Below are positions 1 through 6,389 of a stretch of 9,718 nt of DNA, in pieces. The stretch is from SIG452 sp045656345 (GTDB taxonomy: Bacteria; Bacillota; Clostridia; UMGS1840), in NCBI GenBank assembly GCA_045656345.1, contig JAZOQZ010000067.1, forward strand, positions 1 to 9,718, written 5' to 3'. Each line of letters starts with the position of its first letter. The first letter of the stretch is position 1. The position numbers were made by a program, and so were the translations under genes. The notes under the pieces were generated by a model. The model made no database searches and was not told the origin of the DNA. It saw nothing but the letters and a program-made list of their open reading frames with translations.

Positions 1-2243
1 ATACCAATGACATTCAGGACCACCTGTTCCGTTTAATTTCCAAAAATGGTGAAAATTTGTTTCTGGTTGGCGATGTGAAACAAAGTATTTATGGCTTCCG
101 CCACGCAAAACCGCAGATATTTATTGATATACAAGCAACTTATCAAGATGAAAAACACGAAGTAATTTATTTATCCAACAACTTCAGAAGCCGTAAAGAA
201 GTGGTAGACAGTGTCAACGTTGTTTTCCGCAAACTAATGACCTTAAAAAACGGAAAAACCGATTACGACAAAGAAGCATTGGTGAAAAGCGCCACCTATC
301 CTGAAATGTCTGATGTTAATTATCAGGCAGAAGTTTTATTGGCAGATCAAGCGCAGGTAAAAGAATTACCGGAAGATGAAACGGAAGATTTCAACCAGGA
401 AACCATGGTGATTGCAAAACGTATTTACCAGCTGATTGAAGAAGAACATTTTCCTGTGTATGATTTAAAAACACAGTCTACACGTCCGGCAAATTACGGA
501 GATATTGTGATTTTAGTCCGCGGTATCAAAGAGTTTTCCAATAATTTATACCAAACATTGTCCCAACATGGAATTCCGGTTACAATGGACGCCACGGAAA
601 GTCTTTTTGATTCCATGGAGATTAAAGTAATCTTCGGCATTTTAAAAGCAATTGATAACCCCTATGATGATTTATCCTTATTAGGATTATTAAAATCTCC
701 CCTGTTTTACTGGAAAGAAGAAGATATTTTAAGTCTGCGTGATTTGGCTCCGAAAGAACCGTTTATTTATGCACTGAAAAAAGCAGATTCTCCTGAGAGC
801 AAAAAAGTTCTGACATTTTTACAAACTTTCCAGAAAATCGCCTACAATCACAAAATTACCGTTCTGTTAAACAAGCTTTATCACGAATATCATTTAAAAG
901 AACTGTTTTGTGTATATCAGAATCCGGAACAGCGAATGGAAAATCTGGATTTATTCTATCAGGCTGCAAAAACATTTGATAATACCCAAATCAGCGGCTT
1001 AAAAGGTTTTATCTGTCATTTGGAAGATGCCGCAAAGTCGAAAAAAACATTGCTTGCATTTCGGGAAAAACCGCCGGAAAACGCCGTCCGCATCCTGACA
1101 ATGCATAAAAGCAAAGGGCTGGAATACCCCATCGTCTTTGTTTCCGGCCTTGGCACTCAGTTCAATCAGGAAGACTCAAAACAACAGGTGGTGTTTCATC
1201 CGGAATACGGAATCGGTTGCAATTACATTGATGCCGAGAAACGTTTTCACTACCCAACCCTTACCAAGCGTGCCATTCTTACCGCTTTAAAAGAAGACCA
1301 ACTAAGCGAGGAACTACGTGTTTTATATGTTGCCTTAACCCGTGCAAAAGAAAAGTTAATTCTCACCTCAACTGTTTCCAACTTCGAACGAAAGCTCTCG
1401 CAATGGCAAGTGCTGGCAGAATCTAAAGAAATTTCCAAGAGTGATTTACTTCGGGCAAGTAATTTTACAGAGTGGATTTTACCGTGTGTATTGGATTGTC
1501 CTGAGTTCCAGGTGACGGTTTTCGGCACAGAAATTTATCAGAATCCGCCTATCAAAATCACAGCTCAAAAGGAAACCAAAGAGGAAATCTCATGGCAAGA
1601 AGACCATCTCTTCCTCCCCTACCATCATTCTTATCGCACTACTCTACCTACAAAGGTGACGGTAACAGAAGCCAATAAATTATCCAAAACAGAAGCCCCC
1701 CCTCTTAACTTGCGGTTATCTGATTTGGAAACAATGGAACTGGGATATTCTCAAAGTGAATACGGAACCTACTTCCACAAAATATTCGAATTGTTGGATT
1801 TAGAGGCTATCAAACAGGGATTATCTGTCCCGCAGGCTATTAAAGACGCAATTCAGCTGGCAGGAGAAAAGGAATATTCTGAGGAAATCTCTGAAAAACT
1901 AAAGTTATTTCTTCAAACTGATTTCGCACAAGAACTGTTATCGGCAAACACTGTTTACCGGGAAAAACCTTTCTTGGTTCGTGTTCCTGCCAATATGGTT
2001 TATTCTGTGGACACAGATGAATCCATTCTTTTACAAGGAATCTGTGACTGTTATTTTGTCAAGGATAACAAAATCACTCTTCTTGACTTTAAAACAGACC
2101 GTAATCCCGACGAAGAAAAAATCCGAAAAAACTATCAAAAACAGTTGGAACTTTACGGATATGCTTTAGAAAAAGTTGAGAATAAACCGGTAACGAAAAA
2201 AGTAATTTACACCACAGAAAACCAAGGTTTTATTGAATTCTAA
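1..2243 (+). CDS. addA: ATP-dependent helicase/nuclease subunit A (AddA), C-terminal part, 5' end outside window
   Basis: AddA is the UvrD-like helicase and nuclease subunit of the AddAB complex, which resects double-strand breaks for RecA-dependent repair in Firmicutes. The frame is open to the window edge (first full codon at base 3, reading TNDIQDHLF), so the TTG at 57 is not the start. About 746 residues are visible; family members are about 1,200, so the Walker A part is missing. Seen in order: the helicase motif LVGDVKQSIYGFR (about residues 20-33), motif V RILTMHKSKGLEYP, and motif VI EELRVLYVALTRAKEKL. A C-terminal PD-(D/E)XK nuclease domain follows, with GTYFHKIFELLD, GICD (Asp about 682), DFKTD (Asp about 695, Lys about 697) and QLELY. 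All expected nuclease residues are present, so this end looks active. AddB is normally encoded just upstream, which is out of view. The stop is 24 bases before the TSCPD gene, which suggests co-transcription. Confidence 0.97.
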   Translation, partial: TNDIQDHLFRLISKNGENLFLVGDVKQSIYGFRHAKPQIFIDIQATYQDEKHEVIYLSNNFRSRKEVVDSVNVVFRKLMTLKNGKTDYDKEALVKSATYPEMSDVNYQAEVLLADQAQVKELPEDETEDFNQETMVIAKRIYQLIEEEHFPVYDLKTQSTRPANYGDIVILVRGIKEFSNNLYQTLSQHGIPVTMDATESLFDSMEIKVIFGILKAIDNPYDDLSLLGLLKSPLFYWKEEDILSLRDLAPKEPFIYALKKADSPESKKVLTFLQTFQKIAYNHKITVLLNKLYHEYHLKELFCVYQNPEQRMENLDLFYQAAKTFDNTQISGLKGFICHLEDAAKSKKTLLAFREKPPENAVRILTMHKSKGLEYPIVFVSGLGTQFNQEDSKQQVVFHPEYGIGCNYIDAEKRFHYPTLTKRAILTALKEDQLSEELRVLYVALTRAKEKLILTSTVSNFERKLSQWQVLAESKEISKSDLLRASNFTEWILPCVLDCPEFQVTVFGTEIYQNPPIKITAQKETKEEISWQEDHLFLPYHHSYRTTLPTKVTVTEANKLSKTEAPPLNLRLSDLETMELGYSQSEYGTYFHKIFELLDLEAIKQGLSVPQAIKDAIQLAGEKEYSEEISEKLKLFLQTDFAQELLSANTVYREKPFLVRVPANMVYSVDTDESILLQGICDCYFVKDNKITLLDFKTDRNPDEEKIRKNYQKQLELYGYALEKVENKPVTKKVIYTTENQGFIEF

Positions 2244-2267
2244 ACACATCACAAAGGAGAAATACCA

Positions 2268-2513
2268 ATGCAATACACCTATTTACCCAAAGGAGTTTGT
2301 TCCCGAAAAATTGATATTGAAATTGTCGATGATATCATCACCTCTGTACAGTTCTGGGGTGGTTGCCACGGAAATTCCCAAGGCGTTTCCCGTTTGGTAG
2401 TAGGCTATAACGTAAATGAAGCAATTCGCCGTCTGGAAGGAATTGACTGTATGGGGAAAGGCACCTCTTGCCCTGACCAGTTAGCACAAGCGTTAAAAGA
2501 AGCTACGAAATAA
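2268..2513 (+). CDS. TSCPD domain-containing small protein (TIGR03905-type)
   Basis: This is an 81-residue soluble protein that matches the stand-alone TSCPD family. The naming motif is visible as GKGTSCPDQLAQAL near residues 63-75, after a central WGGCHGNSQGVSRLV stretch (about 30-44). The TSCPD module also occurs at the C-terminus of some B12-dependent ribonucleotide reductases, but no reductase is encoded here and the stand-alone protein has no settled function that I know of. Four cysteines (11, 33, 61, 68) could form a metal site; this is inference. The ATG is preceded by AAAGGAG (2253-2259) with 8 bases between, and the gene begins 24 bases after the addA stop, so it probably shares the addA transcript. 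No intrinsic terminator is visible after it. The family call is firm and the role unknown. Confidence 0.9.
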   Translation: MQYTYLPKGVCSRKIDIEIVDDIITSVQFWGGCHGNSQGVSRLVVGYNVNEAIRRLEGIDCMGKGTSCPDQLAQALKEATK

Positions 2514-2568
2514 AAAAGAGTCTGCATAACAAGAGATATATCATAAATGAGGGGCACAAACAATCCGT

Positions 2569-2597
2569 TTGACAATCCAAAAAATCCATAATAAAAT
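2569..2597 (+). promoter_or_regulatory. Sigma-A-type promoter for the membrane protein gene
   Basis: TTGACA (2569-2574) and TAAAAT (2592-2597) are separated by exactly 17 bases. The expected start of transcription is near 2604, only about 12 bases before the ATG at 2616, so the ribosome binding site (GAGGTG, 2605-2610) would lie at the very 5' end of the message. The rest of the 102-base gap after the TSCPD gene shows no terminator or other structure. Confidence 0.7.
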
Positions 2598-2615
2598 AAT
2601 TAACGAGGTGAGATT

Positions 2616-3143
2616 ATGTTCAGTATATTTGATGTCAATTTTATACTATATTTCTGGCTTACAATGTTAGGAATCGGACTAATCACAGGTATCGTAATTT
2701 TAATTCGCTCCATTATTATTGCTAAAAAAGGAAATTCGATCCCACTAAAATACAATCTGCTCACCTTTCTGTTTGTCTTGATTGCAATTGCCTCCTGGGT
2801 CTTTAATATGGGCTGGCTCAGACTCTTTATGACATTTATGGCAGTGCCTATTATTAACACCACTGTATTTTTGATTTTTAACCATTTATCTCTATCATAC
2901 ATCAATCAATCCTCTTATTTAAAAAAATTGGTCATTTTTTCAAATATTACATATTTGTTGGGTTATCTGCTTCTTCCTGATTTTGGAGATGTGGAGGCTA
3001 TGTATCTGTTTTTCGGTTTAATACGAAATGATCTGGTAGCCATTATAGGATTAGAAGTATCCGGTGCTGCATTTTTAGCAAACTTTGTTCTATTCATCTT
3101 GCAAATTATTGAACGCAGAAAAATCAAAAAAAGCATAAAATGA
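2616..3143 (+). CDS. Hypothetical multi-pass membrane protein
   Basis: I do not recognise this 175-residue protein. It is strongly hydrophobic, with about five membrane segments near residues 8-36, 46-64, 68-92, 104-121 and 145-167. Short polar loops and a basic tail (ERRKIKKSIK) suggest a cytoplasmic C-terminus. There is no signal peptide with a cleavage site, no cysteine cluster and no catalytic motif that I can name. The ATG has a GAGGTG ribosome binding site 5 bases upstream and a near-consensus promoter of its own, and the gene ends just before a strong terminator, so it is a real and probably independently transcribed gene. Read-through from addA and the TSCPD gene is possible because no terminator separates them. 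The antisense frame over 2600-2905 is a shadow. Confidence 0.85.
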   Translation: MFSIFDVNFILYFWLTMLGIGLITGIVILIRSIIIAKKGNSIPLKYNLLTFLFVLIAIASWVFNMGWLRLFMTFMAVPIINTTVFLIFNHLSLSYINQSSYLKKLVIFSNITYLLGYLLLPDFGDVEAMYLFFGLIRNDLVAIIGLEVSGAAFLANFVLFILQIIERRKIKKSIK

Positions 3144-3170
3144 ACCGTATAACAATTTCCAAAATCTAAT

Positions 3171-3220
3171 ATAAAATAAAAAATCCTATGACAAAAATAT
3201 CATAGGATTTTTTATTTTAT
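3171..3220. terminator. Bidirectional intrinsic terminator between convergent genes
   Basis: Two 21-base arms (3171-3191 and 3200-3220) are perfect reverse complements around the 8-base loop CAAAAATA. The core is AAATCCTATGA paired with TCATAGGATTT, flanked by A-rich DNA on the left and T-rich DNA on the right, so each strand gives a stem followed by a U-rich tail. It ends the membrane protein message on the + strand and the VanY-like message on the - strand. The hairpin includes the stop codon of the VanY-like gene (3217-3219). Confidence 0.9.
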
Positions 3221-4413
3221 TGATATTCGTTTGCTAATATATAGTCAGCATGATATTCTTCAAATGTAATACCTTGTTCGTGGATAATGGTTGCAACCTC
3301 AACTCCCACGTATCGGTAATGCCACGGCTCGTAAGAATAGCCGGTAATCCATTCTTTTCCTTTGGGATATCTTAAAATGTACCCATACTCGTGAGCATGA
3401 TTTTGCAACCACTTAAATGCTGCGGAATATTCAAAGGAAACATATGTAGAATTAATATCAACAGCCAATCCTGTCTGATGCTCGGAATGGCCTGCTCTCG
3501 CCGAATAATTATCGGCATAGGTTTGTCCGCTGCTTCTCACTTTGCTACGATACAGATTTCTCTGATAGTCTTCTGTTCTATATGCGGAAACAACATACAT
3601 AGAAATCCCATCATTTTTTGCAGCGTCGGACATCTCTACATATTTCTCATATGCAATATCACTAAGTAAAAACTGCCCTCCGCCATTGGTATGTTTTCGT
3701 TCCATTGTTACCAGATTCTGCTGCTGAAAATTTGCGGGCAACTGATGATACTTATTTACCAGAACCAGTAAATCATAAGGTTTTTGGATGGTGGTAATAT
3801 TTTCGTAAAACGGATAATCCAAATCCAGATTTACTCTGTAAAGAACTTCTTGCATACTGTAAGAAGGCATTGCAATATGATAACTTATATACCGCTGAAA
3901 TTTTTCCGGATAAAAGGATGCGCTCTCACAAACATCCAACACATCTTTGATAATTTTGTGATAATCACTTTGGAACATATATTTTTGAATATTAATATAC
4001 TCATTTTCAAAAATGATTCCATCAGGGCAAAGGGTTGGAACGATCATATCAATCGGAATATAGGTTTCACCGTTTTCTATCACCGAAGGCACATCATACG
4101 TTTTTCTTACACCATTTACAACGATGGTGTAATCTCCTACAATATGGCTTATCATATCTCCGTCACGGGTTAAAATAAGAATCTGTTTATCACTGCTTCT
4201 ATAAAATACGTATGCTCCCATATTTTCAAATACTTTTCTGAAAGGAAGATATTGTATTTCATTATATAATACTGCCACTGCATCAGATATTTCTCCGTTA
4301 AAACCGATTCTTAATGCACTTTTCTTCTCAGTACCAAATTCATTTGCAAAAACTCCAACAGAAGACGAAATCACTATCATGAAAGTCAGAAGAATCGCCA
4401 AATATTTTTTCAT
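3217..4413 (-). CDS. Secreted VanY-like M15 D-alanyl-D-alanine carboxypeptidase with N-terminal stalk domain
   Basis: This 398-residue protein probably trims D-Ala-D-Ala ends of peptidoglycan stem peptides outside the membrane. A signal peptide covers about residues 1-23 (MKKYLAILLTFMIVISSSVG, then VFA). Residues about 33-145 resemble the copper-amine-oxidase-N 'stalk' domain common in secreted clostridial proteins (LPFRKVFENMGA, IVVNG, ETYIPIDMI). Residues 145-245 are a linker I do not recognise. The M15B peptidase domain occupies about 250-385. It has SAYR (276-279), SEHQTGLAVDI with zinc ligands His312 and Asp319, and EPWHYRYVG with catalytic Glu362 and zinc ligand His365. All catalytic residues are present. 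The ATG has a strong AAGGAGG site (4427-4421) with 7 bases of spacing. No vanA/vanB, vanX or vanRS genes lie nearby, so this is more likely a housekeeping cell-wall enzyme than a resistance determinant. Confidence 0.93.
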   Translation of the reverse strand: MKKYLAILLTFMIVISSSVGVFANEFGTEKKSALRIGFNGEISDAVAVLYNEIQYLPFRKVFENMGAYVFYRSSDKQILILTRDGDMISHIVGDYTIVVNGVRKTYDVPSVIENGETYIPIDMIVPTLCPDGIIFENEYINIQKYMFQSDYHKIIKDVLDVCESASFYPEKFQRYISYHIAMPSYSMQEVLYRVNLDLDYPFYENITTIQKPYDLLVLVNKYHQLPANFQQQNLVTMERKHTNGGGQFLLSDIAYEKYVEMSDAAKNDGISMYVVSAYRTEDYQRNLYRSKVRSSGQTYADNYSARAGHSEHQTGLAVDINSTYVSFEYSAAFKWLQNHAHEYGYILRYPKGKEWITGYSYEPWHYRYVGVEVATIIHEQGITFEEYHADYILANEYQ

Positions 4414-4459
4414 GATATCCCCTCCTTAACCTTTTAAATAAAAATTTAAATTTTGTTAT

Positions 4460-4490
4460 ATTATATACCGTACATCGATGTACGATGCAA
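4460..4490 (-). promoter_or_regulatory. Promoter of the VanY-like peptidase gene
   Basis: On the - strand, TTGCAT (4490-4485) is followed 19 bases later by a perfect TATAAT (4465-4460). A second reading uses TATATA (4467-4462) with a 17-base spacer. Either way, a 16-bp palindrome fills most of the spacer. Transcription would start near 4453, leaving a leader of about 40 bases. That leader begins in an A/T palindrome (4441-4454) and carries the AAGGAGG site. Confidence 0.55.
4469..4484. promoter_or_regulatory. Candidate operator: 16-bp perfect palindrome in the promoter spacer
   Basis: CGTACATCGATGTACG reads the same on both strands and sits between the -35 and -10 of the VanY-like gene. It is much more GC-rich than the A/T DNA around it. 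With the 19-base spacer reading, this is the layout of MerR-family operators; with the 17-base reading, it would suit a simple repressor. It does not match the CopY/BlaI (TACAnnTGTA) or Firmicute LexA consensus. No regulator gene lies beside it. I saw no second copy in the window. Confidence 0.45.
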
Positions 4491-4493
4491 GTG

Positions 4494-4518
4494 TTTTTTG
4501 TATTTTTTTGTATTTTTA
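4494..4518. repeat. Phased A-tract tandem repeat upstream of the VanY-like promoter
   Basis: The 10-base unit TTTTTTGTAT occurs twice in tandem (4494-4503, 4504-4513), followed by a partial third copy, TTTTA. Read on the - strand, it gives three A-tracts spaced about one helical turn apart, directly upstream of the -35. This is where an UP element binds the RNA polymerase alpha subunit and where curved DNA has most effect. The sequence is visible; the role is inferred. Confidence 0.5.
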
Positions 4519-4556
4519 ACAATAATTAACTTCCCTTACTTTAAATTTAAATACTA

Positions 4557-4588
4557 AAAAAGAAGCATCCACAAAGATGCTTCTTTTT
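4557..4588 (-). terminator. Intrinsic terminator of the serine tRNA unit
   Basis: Arms 4557-4569 (AAAAAGAAGCATC) and 4576-4588 (GATGCTTCTTTTT) pair perfectly around a 6-base loop. On the - strand the stem is followed by a run of six T. The stem begins at the last base of the encoded CCA of the tRNA-Ser(GCT), so the mature 3' end lies right against the hairpin. Confidence 0.9.
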
Positions 4589-4679
4589 GGCGGAGAAGGA
4601 GGGATTTGAACCCTCGCGACGGTTACCCGCCCTACGCCCTTAGCAGGGGCGCCTCTTCGGCCAACTTGAGTACTTCTCC
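4588..4679 (-). tRNA. tRNA-Ser (anticodon GCT)
   Basis: The - strand folds as a class II serine tRNA with a long variable arm. The acceptor stem GGAGAAG (4679-4673) pairs with CTTCTCC (4598-4592), followed by discriminator G and an encoded CCA (4590-4588). The anticodon loop CTGCTAA holds GCT at 4644-4642 and reads AGC/AGU codons. The T arm contains GGGTTCAAATCCC. It is the second gene of the unit, after tRNA-Ser(TGA). Confidence 0.96.
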
Positions 4680-4715
4680 ACAACCGAAATTCGATTCCTT
4701 ATTTTATTTTGATGA

Positions 4716-4749
4716 AAAGGCAAGTCTCTTTTTCTCGAAACCTGCCTTT
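4716..4749 (-). other. Hairpin between the two serine tRNAs
   Basis: On the - strand AAAGGCAGGTTTC (4749-4737) pairs with GAGACTTGCCTTT (4728-4716) over 13 base pairs, including two G-U pairs, around an 8-base loop GAGAAAAA. Only a short T-run is present and it lies mostly in the stem, so this is at best a weak terminator. It may be a processing signal that separates the two tRNAs or may limit read-through to tRNA-Ser(GCT). Confidence 0.5.
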
Positions 4750-4754
4750 CCATT

Positions 4755-4841
4755 TGGCGGAGAGACAGAGATTCGAACTCTGGGCTCTTTCGAGTCACTA
4801 GTTTTCAAGACTAGCTCCTTAAACCACTCGGACATCTCTCC
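4755..4841 (-). tRNA. tRNA-Ser (anticodon TGA)
   Basis: The - strand gives a second class II serine tRNA. The acceptor stem GGAGAGA (4841-4835) pairs with TCTCTCC (4765-4759), followed by discriminator G and an encoded CCA (4757-4755). The anticodon arm is CTAGT-CTTGAAA-ACTAG with TGA at 4807-4805, which reads UCA and, by wobble, other UCN codons. The T arm contains AGAGTTCGAATCTCT. It lies about 12 bases downstream of the predicted transcription start and is the first gene of the unit. Confidence 0.96.
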
Positions 4842-4859
4842 CTATCGAGAACGAATAAC

Positions 4860-4888
4860 ATTATATCAAATCTTCGAAGAAATGTCAA
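4860..4888 (-). promoter_or_regulatory. Consensus sigma-A promoter of the serine tRNA unit
   Basis: On the - strand TTGACA (4888-4883) and TATAAT (4865-4860) both match the consensus perfectly with a 17-base spacer. The predicted start is near 4853. Such a strong promoter fits stable RNA genes. Confidence 0.92.
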
Positions 4889-4893
4889 TACCT

Positions 4894-4934
4894 TTTGGGG
4901 AATTTATTTGGTTTTTTCAAAGAAATTCCCCAAA
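4894..4934 (-). terminator. Inverted repeat at the end of the ABC transporter operon, possible terminator
   Basis: Arms TTTGGGGAATTT (4894-4905) and AAATTCCCCAAA (4923-4934) are perfect reverse complements with a 17-base loop, which can itself form a short inner stem. It lies 17 bases after the ATPase stop and just before the tRNA promoter. No U-run follows it on the - strand, so it may act as an inefficient terminator or protect the message 3' end. Confidence 0.5.
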
Positions 4935-4951
4935 GATAATTTTAACGTTAT

Positions 4952-5698
4952 TTACAGGACTTTATTTAAAAAGTCAATTGTTCTGGGATGCTTGGGATTA
5001 GAGAAGATTTCTGCCGGAGTTCCTTCTTCTAAAATTACCCCTTCATCCATAAAGAGCACACGGTCTGCCACTTCGCGGGCAAATCCCATTTCGTGAGTTA
5101 CCACAACCATGGTCATACCGTCTTTTGCCAACTGTTTCATAACAGCCAACACTTCCCCTACCATTTCGGGGTCTAACGCACTGGTAGGTTCATCAAACAG
5201 CATAATATCGGGATTCATAGCCAATGCCCTTGCAATCGCCACACGCTGTTTCTGACCACCAGAAAGCTGAGAGGGATAGCTTTCTGCTTTATCGGTCAAA
5301 CCAACCATTTCCAGAAGACGCATTGCGTTTGCTTTCGCCTCTTCTTTGGTTGCTTTTTTCAGATCAACAGGAGCGAGCATCAGATTGCGAAGCACATTCA
5401 TATTGGCAAACAAATTAAAGTGCTGGAAAACCATTCCAATGTTTTCTCTGACTTTATTGATTTTAATCTTTTTATCGTCGATGTGAAATCCATCAACGAT
5501 CACTACTCCGGAAGTGATATCTTCCAATCGATTCATACAGCGAAGAAAAGTGGATTTACCGGAGCCGGAAGGTCCGATTACACAAACCACTTCACCTTCA
5601 TATATATCTGTAGAGATTCCCTTAAGAACCTCGGTTTTGCCAAAGTTTTTTGTTAAATTCTCAATATGAATTTTCACATTGTTTCTATTTGCGGTCAC
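4952..5698 (-). CDS. Polar amino acid ABC transporter ATP-binding protein (GlnQ-like)
   Basis: This 248-residue cytoplasmic ATPase powers the importer encoded with it. All ABC motifs are intact: Walker A GPSGSGKST (42-50), Q-loop Gln92 in MVFQHFNLF, signature LSGGQ (145-149), Walker B IMLFDE with Glu170, D-loop SALD (173-176) and H-loop His202. Length and the sequence around the signature (YPSQLSGGQKQRVAIARALAM) match the polar amino acid family (GlnQ, ArtM, HisP). The start is GTG at 5698, chosen because AAAGGAG (5713-5707) lies 8 bases upstream. The gene overlaps the end of the permease gene by 14 bases, which suggests translational coupling. It is the last gene of the operon. The substrate cannot be fixed from sequence; glutamine, cystine, arginine and similar amino acids are all possible. 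Confidence 0.95.
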   Translation of the reverse strand: MTANRNNVKIHIENLTKNFGKTEVLKGISTDIYEGEVVCVIGPSGSGKSTFLRCMNRLEDITSGVVIVDGFHIDDKKIKINKVRENIGMVFQHFNLFANMNVLRNLMLAPVDLKKATKEEAKANAMRLLEMVGLTDKAESYPSQLSGGQKQRVAIARALAMNPDIMLFDEPTSALDPEMVGEVLAVMKQLAKDGMTMVVVTHEMGFAREVADRVLFMDEGVILEEGTPAEIFSNPKHPRTIDFLNKVL

Positions 5699-6356
5699 GT
5701 TTTAAGCTCCTTTCCAACGCATTTGCCACCTGCTGCAACGCCAAAATTACAACTAAGTACATCACAGCAACAATTGCCCATGTTTCAAAAGATTTAAAGG
5801 TGATTGCAATAACGTTTTGCGCCTTGTTTACCAATTCCGGGAAACCGATAACTGATAAAATAGAGGTATCTTTCAACGTGATAATAAACTGATTCACAAT
5901 ACTGGGAATCATATTTTTAATTGCCTGAGGCAATACTACCCGAAACATAGAACGCCAGTAAGAAAGTCCTAAGCTTCTGGAAGCTTCCATCTGACCGGGA
6001 TCAATAGACTGAATCCCTGCTCGAATAATTTCTGCCATATAAGCACCGCAGTTTAAGGATAAACAGATAACACCGGCATCCATTGCACTTAATCTGTACA
6101 CAATACCGAAAATATGCTTATATGCATAAGGAATCCCAAAATATACGAAGAATGCCAAAACAATCATAGGCACTCCACGAATTAGATTGACATAAACAAC
6201 TGAAATTGCTCTGGAGAATTTGTTGTTAACAACGCTCGCCAAACCAAAAAAGATACCTAGGATGCATCCGAAAATTAAGCCTCCTAAGGCAAGCAACAAG
6301 GTTTGCCCCATTGCTTCCAACAACAGAGGACCGTATGTATGAATAATCTGCTCCAC
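5685..6356 (-). CDS. Polar amino acid ABC transporter permease (HisM/GlnP family)
   Basis: This 223-residue inner-membrane subunit forms the transport channel, probably as a homodimer since only one permease gene is present. Hydrophobic segments lie near residues 16-42, 52-78, 92-108, 150-172 and 190-210. The cytoplasmic EAA loop that docks the ATPase is visible at about 124-143 (EASRSLGLSYWRSMFRVVLP), and the typical ETLLLAL-like N-terminal region is represented by GQTLLLALGG. The start is GTG at 6356, supported by AAGGGGGAG (6370-6362) with 5 bases of spacing. It follows the binding-protein gene by 74 bases, which hold a hairpin, and overlaps the ATPase gene by 14 bases. Confidence 0.95.
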   Translation of the reverse strand: MEQIIHTYGPLLLEAMGQTLLLALGGLIFGCILGIFFGLASVVNNKFSRAISVVYVNLIRGVPMIVLAFFVYFGIPYAYKHIFGIVYRLSAMDAGVICLSLNCGAYMAEIIRAGIQSIDPGQMEASRSLGLSYWRSMFRVVLPQAIKNMIPSIVNQFIITLKDTSILSVIGFPELVNKAQNVIAITFKSFETWAIVAVMYLVVILALQQVANALERSLKRDRK

Positions 6357-6389
6357 TGGAGCTCCCCCTTCTACTTCATAAATTCATAA

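Noticed and set aside
57..2243. A complete gene starting at the TTG at 57
   Set aside because: The frame continues upstream to the window edge with TNDIQDHLF, typical AddA sequence, so the gene is cut by the window and the TTG is internal.
3217..4413. A vancomycin-resistance locus suggested by the VanY-like peptidase
   Set aside because: None of the ligase, VanX, VanH or VanRS genes is nearby, and M15 peptidases are common in cell-wall maintenance.
4340..4522. A - strand frame of 60 codons overlapping the start of the VanY-like gene
   Set aside because: It reads through the promoter and ribosome binding site of that gene and in a different frame through its signal peptide; it looks like chance.
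4588..4841. A mobile element integrated at the tRNA genes
   Set aside because: Both tRNAs are complete, I found no duplicated tRNA 3' end, and there is no integrase or foreign-looking DNA on either side.
4606..5001. A + strand reading frame of 131 codons
   Set aside because: It runs antisense through both serine tRNAs, the tRNA promoter and the inverted repeat, and has no ribosome binding site or recognisable product.
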